A model generated the notes under the pieces. It had not been told where the DNA came from, did no database searches, and was given only the letters and a program-made list of their open reading frames with translations. Shown piece after piece: positions 1 to 4,769 of a stretch of DNA of 7,332 nt (within the stretch, counting starts at the first letter, position 1; the number at the start of each line of letters is the position of its first letter). The stretch comes from CAKVLS01 sp045651685 (GTDB lineage Bacteria; Bacillota; Clostridia; Christensenellales; UBA1242): assembly GCA_045651685.1 (NCBI GenBank), contig JAZRSV010000009.1, forward strand, positions 1 through 7,332, written 5' to 3'. The position numbers and the translations under genes were made by a program.

Positions 1-1110
1 AGCAACTTTCCATATATTATAATTGATGAATATCAAGATACAAATTTCGATTTACTAAACATACTGATTAAAATAGTAAATGAATCTCAAAAATCAATTA
101 TTGGCTTATATGGAGATTCAATGCAAAGGATATATGAAAAAAATAATATATCATTAGAGAATGCTGGTTTATATAGAATAGAGAAACTAGACAATTATAG
201 AACAAATATAAAAATCGTAAAGGCAAACAATATTTTAAGGGGCGATGGTTTGGAACAAAATTGTAACAATCAAAACCCTCAAATAGAGTTTAAAGAGCTT
301 TTGTTTATTTATAATAAATCACAAGATTTTAAGTTGGAACATTACACTACTTTACAAAACAACTTTAATCAATATAAAAGATTGTATTTATCCAATAAGT
401 ATATCGCAGACGAATTGGGGTTTTCACATATAGCTAATCTTTTTAATAATAAATTTAAACAGAATGCTAACGAAGAATTATTTAAATTAAAAGAACCAAT
501 GATTAATTTTATTGTAAGTCAAGTTGTTGTATTGGTAAATAACACAAGCAAAGAAATATTTCAAGACATAATAAAAAAGTTAAAATTTACAACGCTTGCA
601 GAATTATCCTCACTAAAAGAAGAGATTGTTTTTACTTTTTCTAACATAGATGATTCAATTTCATCTATTATAGATTTTTGCATTGCGAAGAATCTTGTAA
701 GCAGAAAGAGATTTGAAGAGTTAATTAATTATGATGATGAGTTTTATACATCTTTATTAAATACACCATTAAAGGAATTTTTGGCTTTAGATGAACAAAT
801 AACCGGCAATACATCTTTGGATACTCTGCATGGAGTAAAAGGGTTAGAATTTGATAATGTAATTATAAATTTACATCAAGATCAATCCTGGACGACATAT
901 AATTTTGATAAACTTATTAAAGATGAAAATGTGGATTCAAAATCAGTTCAGAATGCACATAAATTGCTTTATGTTGCATGTACGCGAGCACGAAAATCAT
1001 TAATAATAAATTATATAGCAAACCCAGAAAATATATTGGATTTTGAAACATTAAAAAATAATGTTATAAACAAGTTTGGAAAAGATATTTATATTGCTGA
1101 ATATAATTAA
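1..1110 (+). CDS. UvrD/Rep-type SF1A DNA helicase, C-terminal 369 residues (5' end outside window); defence-type, GajB-like candidate
   Basis: The frame is open from base 1, so the ATG at 121 is internal: it lies inside helicase motif III. Numbering from the window edge, the visible motifs are motif II/Walker B DEYQDT (residues 9-14), motif III GDSMQRIY (38-45), motif IV NYRT (65-68), motif V LHGVKGLEF (276-284) and motif VI LLYVACTRAR (322-331). These define a superfamily 1A ATP-dependent helicase that translocates on single-stranded DNA. Walker A and domain 1A must lie upstream. Only about 190 residues separate motifs IV and V, so the 2B region is short, as in compact helicases of defence loci rather than UvrD/PcrA. 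The GDSMQ-IY form of motif III resembles helicases paired with OLD-family nucleases, such as Gabija GajB (my recollection of the family). The partner gene cannot be seen, so the system is unproven. Base composition is poorer in GC than the downstream genes (hand-counted lines 22-32% versus 35-40%), which suggests transfer. Confidence 0.85.
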   Translation, partial: SNFPYIIIDEYQDTNFDLLNILIKIVNESQKSIIGLYGDSMQRIYEKNNISLENAGLYRIEKLDNYRTNIKIVKANNILRGDGLEQNCNNQNPQIEFKELLFIYNKSQDFKLEHYTTLQNNFNQYKRLYLSNKYIADELGFSHIANLFNNKFKQNANEELFKLKEPMINFIVSQVVVLVNNTSKEIFQDIIKKLKFTTLAELSSLKEEIVFTFSNIDDSISSIIDFCIAKNLVSRKRFEELINYDDEFYTSLLNTPLKEFLALDEQITGNTSLDTLHGVKGLEFDNVIINLHQDQSWTTYNFDKLIKDENVDSKSVQNAHKLLYVACTRARKSLIINYIANPENILDFETLKNNVINKFGKDIYIAEYN

Positions 1111-1136
1111 AAGACGCCGTAAAATAGCGTCTTTTT
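1109..1136 (+). terminator. Rho-independent terminator of the helicase gene
   Basis: AAGACGC (1111-1117) pairs with GCGTCTT (1127-1133) around a 9-nt loop. The stem extends by two A-T pairs into the stop codon, and a T run ends at 1136. The stem begins inside the TAA stop, so the gene is closed off immediately and nothing downstream is co-transcribed with it. Confidence 0.85.
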
Positions 1137-1147
1137 CCTTTAAAAAT

Positions 1148-1193
1148 TGGTGCAACCGAGATGATTTGAACATCCGACCTATCGCTTAGGAGG
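1148..1193 (-). pseudogene. 3' half of tRNA-Arg(CCT): att-site scar or decapitated tRNA gene
   Basis: Read on the minus strand from 1193 to 1148, this gives base 31, a CTCCTAA anticodon loop (anticodon CCT at 1190-1188), the 3' anticodon strand GCGAT, the variable loop AGGTC, a T arm GGATG-TTCAAAT-CATCT that pairs fully (one G-U), the acceptor 3' strand CGGTTGC, discriminator A and an encoded CCA. The bases above 1193 cannot pair with GCGAT, and no matching 5' acceptor strand (GCAACCG on the minus strand) or D arm follows, so the gene is cut at the anticodon loop. Half-tRNAs of this kind are typical products of tyrosine-recombinase integration into tRNA genes. The CCA end lies only 11 bases from the helicase terminator. 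Confidence 0.85.
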
Positions 1194-1300
1194 GGTGTGT
1201 TATGCCTTATATGTATATTTTTAGTTTACTGAATTGCAAACAAGTAAATTTTTGTTTTTGATGTGATATAGTATAGTGGGAAGTGTTGAAAAATTGCAAT

Positions 1301-1328
1301 AAAAAAGGACTCCGGTTCAACTGAGTCC
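1301..1328 (-). terminator. Terminator of tRNA-Ser
   Basis: On the minus strand GGACTC (1328-1323) pairs with GAGTCC (1312-1307) around a 10-nt loop and is followed by six Ts (1306-1301). It begins 5 bases after the tRNA CCA end, so the tRNA-Ser transcript ends here and does not reach the tRNA-Arg fragment. Confidence 0.88.
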
Positions 1329-1332
1329 CAAA

Positions 1333-1421
1333 TGGCGGAGGCTTAGGGATTCGAACCCCAGGATGCTCATCACATCAACGGTTTTCAAGACCGCCGCTTT
1401 CGACCGCTCAGCCAAACCTCC
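1333..1421 (-). tRNA. tRNA-Ser(TGA), with encoded CCA
   Basis: The minus strand folds into a full type II (long variable arm) tRNA of 89 nt. The acceptor GGAGGTT pairs with AGCCTCC (one T-G pair), followed by discriminator G and CCA. The anticodon stem CGGT(C)/ACCG carries loop CTTGAAA with anticodon TGA at 1387-1385. The long variable arm after the anticodon stem is the serine hallmark, and the T loop TTCGAAT is standard. It reads UCA-type serine codons. It has its own consensus promoter upstream and its own terminator directly downstream, so it is a monocistronic, probably strongly expressed unit. It is co-oriented with the broken tRNA-Arg about 140 bases downstream, which may be the remnant of a former tRNA cluster. 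Confidence 0.97.
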
Positions 1422-1449
1422 GTATAAGATATTTACTTGTGACTTCGTT

Positions 1450-1479
1450 ATTATAGCAAATACTTGTTTTGTTTGTCAA
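1450..1479 (-). promoter_or_regulatory. Sigma-A-type promoter of tRNA-Ser
   Basis: On the minus strand a perfect -35 TTGACA (1479-1474) and a perfect -10 TATAAT (1455-1450) are separated by 18 bases. A TG one base before the -10 makes it an extended -10. Predicted start is near 1443, leaving a 5' leader of about 22 nt before the tRNA. Confidence 0.88.
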
Positions 1480-1579
1480 TATTATTTTTGATATTTTTTG
1501 ATGTATTTTTGCGACAAATAGATATTTTTTGATTAATATATGTGTAAAAATTAAACAAAAAGCAATTAAAAAAATATGA

Positions 1580-1607
1580 TTGCGAAAAATAATTAACTTT
1601 TTATTAT
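1580..1607 (+). promoter_or_regulatory. Weak candidate upstream promoter for the radical SAM operon
   Basis: TTGCGA (1580-1585) and TATTAT (1602-1607) are spaced by 16 bases. In such AT-rich DNA this can arise by chance. If used, transcription would begin near 1614 and give a leader of about 100 nt that includes the G-rich patch at 1622-1643. The promoter at 1683-1711 is better. Confidence 0.25.
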
Positions 1608-1621
1608 AGTTATTGTGTGCT

Positions 1622-1643
1622 GGGTATAGGGTTGGGGTGTTGG
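1622..1643 (+). other. G-rich patch with four G runs (possible G-quadruplex)
   Basis: Runs GGG (1622-1624), GGG (1629-1631), GGGG (1634-1637) and GG (1642-1643) are separated by 4, 2 and 4 bases in otherwise very AT-rich intergenic DNA. The pattern allows a two-tetrad G-quadruplex; a three-tetrad one would be incomplete. It lies about 40 bases upstream of the radical SAM -35. The rest of the 1480-1680 gap is AT-rich with no gene that I can see. Confidence 0.4.
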
Positions 1644-1682
1644 TTTGATTTATAAAAAGATATTGTTAATAGCTTGCTAAAG

Positions 1683-1711
1683 TTGTTTGTTTTTGATTGT
1701 TATGTTATACT
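1683..1711 (+). promoter_or_regulatory. Promoter of the radical SAM-HIT operon
   Basis: -35 TTGTTT (1683-1688), a 17-base spacer and -10 TATACT (1706-1711), with an extended -10 TG at 1703-1704. The predicted start falls at about 1717-1719, on top of the ATG at 1718, so the mRNA would be leaderless or nearly so. Confidence 0.65.
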
Positions 1712-1717
1712 AAAAAC

Positions 1718-2623
1718 ATGGAAAGGTATAATAAGTTAAGTAACTTTTTGAAAGACAAGTTTGGGCAGCGTGTTTTGAAGATTTGTGTTGATGGTGGCTT
1801 TACTTGTCCTAATAGAGATGGTACTTGTGGAGTCGGCGGTTGCGTCTTCTGTGGCGAAAAAGGTTCGGGCGAACACAGCTTGGTAAAAGATGTTTCTGAC
1901 CAAATTAGGCAGCATTTAGACTCTTATAGAGGCCAAAGGGCAGACAAGTTTGTGGTTTACTTTCAAAATTTTTCTAATACATACGCAAAAGTAGATGTTT
2001 TGAAGGCAAAATATGACGCTGCGCTAATATCTGAAAAAATTGTTGCGCTTGCTATTGCAACAAGACCAGATTGCATAACAGAAGAAATAGCAAAACTGAT
2101 AGCATCATACAAAGAAAAGGGTTTGTATGTGTGGGTAGAGTTAGGCCTGCAAACTGTTAATGAAAATGTTAGCAAAGTAATTAATCGTGGATATACAAAT
2201 AATGACTTTGAGCAGGCGACAAAAATATTGTCAAAGTATAACATTGATGTTGTTGCGCATATTATGGTTGGTTTGCCACAAGAAGAAAAAGAAGACATAC
2301 CAAAAATTGTTGATTTTGTTAATAGGCAAAATGTAAGTGGTATAAAAGTACATAGTACATATGTTATTAAAGGCACAGAATTAGAAAAAATGTACAATGC
2401 TGGTAGCTATACCGAGTTAGAAATGGAAGAGTATATTTCGAAGGTTATATACATATTAACTAATTTGCGACCTGATATAGTTGTGCATAGGATAACTGGC
2501 GATGCTCCAAAAGATTTGTTAATTGCACCAGAGTGGAATTTGCACAAAAAAATAGTTCTTAACAAAATAGGAAACATATTGAGAGTAGAAAATTTGACAC
2601 AGGGTATGTATTATACCAAGTAG
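1718..2623 (+). CDS. ytqA: Radical SAM enzyme, YtqA/YhcC family (TIGR01212-type)
   Basis: The protein has 301 residues from the ATG at 1718. The cluster motif is C30-X11-C42-X2-C45 within CPNRDGT...GGCVFC, the spacing specific to the YhcC/YtqA family rather than the usual CX3CX2C; these cysteines should hold the 4Fe-4S cluster that cleaves S-adenosylmethionine. Further family blocks are WVELGLQT (139-146) and HRITGDAP (257-264). Bacillus YtqA has, as I recall, been linked to wobble-uridine (mnm5s2U) tRNA modification with the methyltransferase YtqB; that role here is inference. I prefer ATG 1718 to TTG 1697 because the family begins with the YNKL-type segment and because the -10 element overlaps the region after the TTG. 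There is no Shine-Dalgarno site before the ATG. The stop overlaps the ribosome site of the HIT gene, so the two form an operon. Confidence 0.9.
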   Translation: MERYNKLSNFLKDKFGQRVLKICVDGGFTCPNRDGTCGVGGCVFCGEKGSGEHSLVKDVSDQIRQHLDSYRGQRADKFVVYFQNFSNTYAKVDVLKAKYDAALISEKIVALAIATRPDCITEEIAKLIASYKEKGLYVWVELGLQTVNENVSKVINRGYTNNDFEQATKILSKYNIDVVAHIMVGLPQEEKEDIPKIVDFVNRQNVSGIKVHSTYVIKGTELEKMYNAGSYTELEMEEYISKVIYILTNLRPDIVVHRITGDAPKDLLIAPEWNLHKKIVLNKIGNILRVENLTQGMYYTK

Positions 2624-2627
2624 GAGG
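2622..2627 (+). promoter_or_regulatory. Ribosome binding site of the HIT gene, overlapping the upstream stop codon
   Basis: AGGAGG, continuing as GG to 2629, is a near-perfect anti-16S match 5 bases before the ATG at 2633. Its first two bases are the last two of the radical SAM TAG stop, so ribosomes ending there sit on this site: expected translational coupling, and it contrasts with the SD-less first gene. Confidence 0.85.
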
Positions 2628-2632
2628 GGTGT

Positions 2633-3151
2633 ATGAGTTATAAGATAGAAATAGAAAAACTTGATGTAGAAAAACTAAAAACATTAAAACCTGGTGATTT
2701 GACAGATATGGGTATTTGTCCAACTTGTTTTGATAGGGCTACAGGTGGAGCTCTTTATGGAGATGATAGTATGTTAAAAACATACGAAGATGACGACATA
2801 GAGTGTTTGTTTGTGCCTAATCCACGCGCGCCAGGACATATGATGATTTCTACAAAGCAACATTATCACGACATGGCAGAAGCCCCAGATAGTGTTAACG
2901 AAAAAATTATTCGTTTTGCAAGGGCATACATGAATATTATTACTGAAGTGTATGGTTGTGTAAGGGTTTATCTTTGCACAATGGCAGATGGCCCTATGAA
3001 TCATTATCATGTGCAACTTATACCAAGATATGACTATGAAGAAAGAGGTTCGAAAAATTTTGTTAAACCAAGAAGTAAATATGAGTTTGATAAAAACAAA
3101 TTTGAACAAGTAGTTAATAAAATAAACCAATATGCACAAAAAAATAGTTAA
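2633..3151 (+). CDS. HIT-family nucleotide hydrolase/transferase with GalT-like HxHxQ motif
   Basis: The protein has 172 residues. The histidine-triad signature is NHYHVQLIPRY (123-133): H124 and H126 are kept, but the third histidine is Q128, giving H-x-H-x-Q as in galactose-1-phosphate uridylyltransferase and Ap4A phosphorylases rather than the HxHxH of HINT hydrolases. In those enzymes the second histidine forms a covalent nucleotidyl intermediate, so H126 is the predicted nucleophile. C29-P-T-C32, H77/H79 and H124 are arranged like the Cys-Cys-His-His zinc site of GalT. NPRAPGHMMIS (63-73) is the conserved HIT core strand. The substrate is unknown; nucleotidyl transfer or phosphorolysis is an inference. 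It is cytosolic, with no signal or membrane segment. Close relatives of the same length occur in Clostridia (recalled). It is the second gene of the operon with the radical SAM enzyme. Confidence 0.88.
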   Translation: MSYKIEIEKLDVEKLKTLKPGDLTDMGICPTCFDRATGGALYGDDSMLKTYEDDDIECLFVPNPRAPGHMMISTKQHYHDMAEAPDSVNEKIIRFARAYMNIITEVYGCVRVYLCTMADGPMNHYHVQLIPRYDYEERGSKNFVKPRSKYEFDKNKFEQVVNKINQYAQKNS

Positions 3152-3168
3152 AAATTGAAAAATTTTTA

Positions 3169-3197
3169 TTGACTAGTTTATTGTGCCATGCTAGTAT
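3169..3197 (+). promoter_or_regulatory. Candidate promoter upstream of mgtE, ahead of a terminator
   Basis: -35 TTGACT (3169-3174), a 17-base spacer and -10 TAGTAT (3192-3197), with an extended TG at 3189-3190. The predicted start is near 3204, directly before the hairpin at 3206-3241. RNA from here would meet that terminator at once, so it is either a chance match or part of an attenuated mgtE leader. Confidence 0.4.
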
Positions 3198-3205
3198 AAA
3201 TTATC

Positions 3206-3241
3206 AAAAAAAAAGTTAAGGACATGCCATTAACTTTTTTT
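3206..3241 (+). terminator. Terminator after the HIT gene (could act as mgtE attenuator)
   Basis: AGTTAA (3214-3219) pairs with TTAACT (3230-3235) around a 10-nt loop. Flanking A and T runs lengthen the stem to about 12 pairs and supply the T tract (to 3241). The A run makes it usable from the other strand too, though no minus-strand gene leads into it. It closes the radical SAM-HIT operon. Confidence 0.75.
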
Positions 3242-3247
3242 ATTTTG

Positions 3248-3300
3248 TCATTGTGGCTATTTTGGTATTTTTATAATAAAATGTATAAAGCCGACAATGA
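3248..3300 (+). repeat. Long imperfect inverted repeat in the mgtE upstream region
   Basis: TCATTGTGGCT (3248-3258) is matched by AGCCGACAATGA (3289-3300): 11 pairs with one unpaired G at 3293, and G-U plus U-A pairs can extend it outward. The 30-base interior holds a perfect TATAAT. There is no T run after it, so it is not a terminator. It could be a leader hairpin in RNA started upstream, or an operator-like DNA palindrome around a promoter. Confidence 0.6.
3272..3277 (+). promoter_or_regulatory. Candidate -10 element for mgtE
   Basis: A perfect TATAAT. No -35 is well placed: TTGTCA (3245-3250) is 21 bases away and TTGTGG (3251-3256) is 15 bases away, so use may need an activator. Predicted start is about 3284, giving a leader of about 83 nt. 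The element sits inside the loop of the inverted repeat 3248-3300. Confidence 0.4.
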
Positions 3301-3366
3301 TATTATTTATGGAGCGCTTTGAGATAAATAAACAAAAAAATTAATACGGAAAAGGAGGATAAGTAA

Positions 3367-4728
3367 ATGGTAGAAGAACTAATTAACTTATTAGAAGAAA
3401 AAAATTACACAAAAGTAAAAGCCATGCTTCAAGACATGTTAGTGCCAGATATAGCAGAGTTTTTGGAAGAGATAGAAAACCCGTCCGTATTATTAAAAGT
3501 GTTTAAGTTGTTGCCAAAAGATATTGGCGCAGATGTATTTAGTTATGTTGATAGCAAAGTGCAAGAAATGTTGACAGCTGCTTTGTCAGATGGTGACCTT
3601 GCATATCTTATCGAAGATATGTATATAGACGATGCTGTTGACTTTGTCGAAGAGTTGCCAGCAAACTTGGTAGAAAGAGTACTAAAAAACTCTACACCTC
3701 AAACAAGAAGAACCATAAATAAATTTCTAAAGTATGAAGAAGATTCTGCAGGTTCTATAATGACAACAGAATTTGTAGATCTAAAAGAAGATTATACAGT
3801 TTCGGACGCGTTAGAAAGAATACGCAAAATAGGTAAAGATGTAGAAACAATTAGCGTTTTGTATGTGACTAATCAACGCAGAGTTATAAAAGGTGTGCTA
3901 GATATAAAAGATGTTTTGCTAGCAGAGCCTGATACAAAGATAGTTGATCTTATGGAAGATAATGTTATCTTTGCCAAGACCAACACCGACCAAGAAGAAA
4001 TTGCACAAACATTTAAAAAATACGACATACTTGTTTTGCCTATTGTTGACAACGAAAATAGACTTGTAGGTATTGTCACTGTCGATGATGTTGTAGAAAT
4101 TATCGAAGAAGAGGCAACCGAAGATATCTCAAAGATGGCGGCGGTAGCACCAAACGATAAACCATATCTAAAGACAAGCGTGTTTAAGCTATGGCTTAAC
4201 CGTGTGCCTTGGCTTGCACTACTTATGTTGTCTTCTACAATAACTAGCTTAATAATAACTCATAACGAAAATTTGTTAAGTCAATCAGCATATGGCATCA
4301 TACTTACTGCTTGTATACCTATGATAATGGGTACTGGTGGTAATGCTGGTGGCCAAGCTTCTGCGACAATTATTCGTGGTATAGCGCTAGACGAAATTAG
4401 TTTCAAAGATTCGTTTAAGGTTATTTGGAAAGAAATACGAGTATCTATAATACTTGGCTTTACATTGTCAGTTTTGTGCTTTGCAAAATTGTTGTTCTTG
4501 GATGGTTTGTATAACGAACCACAAGGCCTAATGGTAGCAGGTGTTATCTGCCTTGCTATGTTTGTGACAATAACTATAGCAAAAATTGTTGGTAGCAGTT
4601 TGCCACTACTTGCAAAAAAATGTCACCTAGACCCTGCAGTTATGGCAAGTCCTTTTATAACAACTATTATTGACGCTGTATCACTACTTATCTTGTGTGC
4701 ATTGTCATTTAGTTTGTTGCCTATCTAA
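3367..4728 (+). CDS. mgtE: Magnesium channel/transporter MgtE
   Basis: The protein has 453 residues, the usual MgtE length, with the standard layout: a helical N domain (about 1-125), a pair of CBS domains (about 130-255) starting near SAGSIMT (127-133), a connecting helix, and a C-terminal membrane domain of about five helices (about 275-453). The pore motif is P318-M-I-M-G-T-G-G-N-A-G-G, matching the conserved MgtE signature, and D436 in the last helix corresponds to the conserved pore aspartate of TM5 (D432 in the Thermus protein). In the family the cytosolic N and CBS domains bind Mg2+ and close the pore when the ion is plentiful. An acidic IIEEEATED stretch lies at the CBS/plug-helix junction. 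The start is fixed by GGAGG (3354-3358), 8 bases before the ATG. The upstream region holds an unusual promoter, terminator and inverted repeat. The gene stands alone and ends in a bidirectional terminator. Confidence 0.96.
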   Translation: MVEELINLLEEKNYTKVKAMLQDMLVPDIAEFLEEIENPSVLLKVFKLLPKDIGADVFSYVDSKVQEMLTAALSDGDLAYLIEDMYIDDAVDFVEELPANLVERVLKNSTPQTRRTINKFLKYEEDSAGSIMTTEFVDLKEDYTVSDALERIRKIGKDVETISVLYVTNQRRVIKGVLDIKDVLLAEPDTKIVDLMEDNVIFAKTNTDQEEIAQTFKKYDILVLPIVDNENRLVGIVTVDDVVEIIEEEATEDISKMAAVAPNDKPYLKTSVFKLWLNRVPWLALLMLSSTITSLIITHNENLLSQSAYGIILTACIPMIMGTGGNAGGQASATIIRGIALDEISFKDSFKVIWKEIRVSIILGFTLSVLCFAKLLFLDGLYNEPQGLMVAGVICLAMFVTITIAKIVGSSLPLLAKKCHLDPAVMASPFITTIIDAVSLLILCALSFSLLPI

Positions 4729-4734
4729 AAAAAT

Positions 4735-4769
4735 AAAAACACATAGCAAAATCGCTATGTGTTTTTTTT
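4735..4769. terminator. Bidirectional terminator between convergent mgtE and the ABC exporter gene
   Basis: The arm 4735-4747 pairs with 4754-4766 (13 pairs, core CACATAGC/GCTATGTG) around a 6-nt loop. Eight Ts follow on the plus strand, and A-rich DNA at 4727-4739 supplies Ts for the minus strand. The minus-strand TAA stop (4770-4768) lies in the T tract. Confidence 0.92.

Noticed and set aside
121..123. ATG at 121 as the start of the helicase gene
   Set aside because: The frame is open to base 1, and helicase motif II and the first part of motif III are encoded before it, so it is an internal methionine.
1187..1198. TAGGAGGGGTGT repeated at 1187-1198 and 2621-2632
   Set aside because: One copy is the tRNA anticodon loop plus flank, the other a ribosome site; both are G-rich for separate reasons, and the flanks do not match, so chance is the simplest explanation.
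1202..1261. Tiny 19-codon reading frame starting with ATG 1202 after an AGGAGGGG sequence
   Set aside because: The apparent ribosome site is the complement of the tRNA-Arg anticodon loop, no promoter is evident and the peptide has no recognisable features.
1963..2397. Open frame of 144 codons on the minus strand inside the radical SAM gene
   Set aside because: It is antisense to a clearly conserved enzyme and shows no recognisable motif; a shadow frame.
3281..3322. 13-codon leader peptide (MYKADNDIIYGAL) upstream of mgtE
   Set aside because: It has no Shine-Dalgarno site, and its ATG would lie upstream of the start predicted from the TATAAT at 3272-3277. It remains possible only if an upstream promoter is used.
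3204..3366. M-box (ykoK-type) Mg2+ riboswitch before mgtE
   Set aside because: I could not find the conserved M-box sequence blocks, and the interval is short once the terminator is counted.
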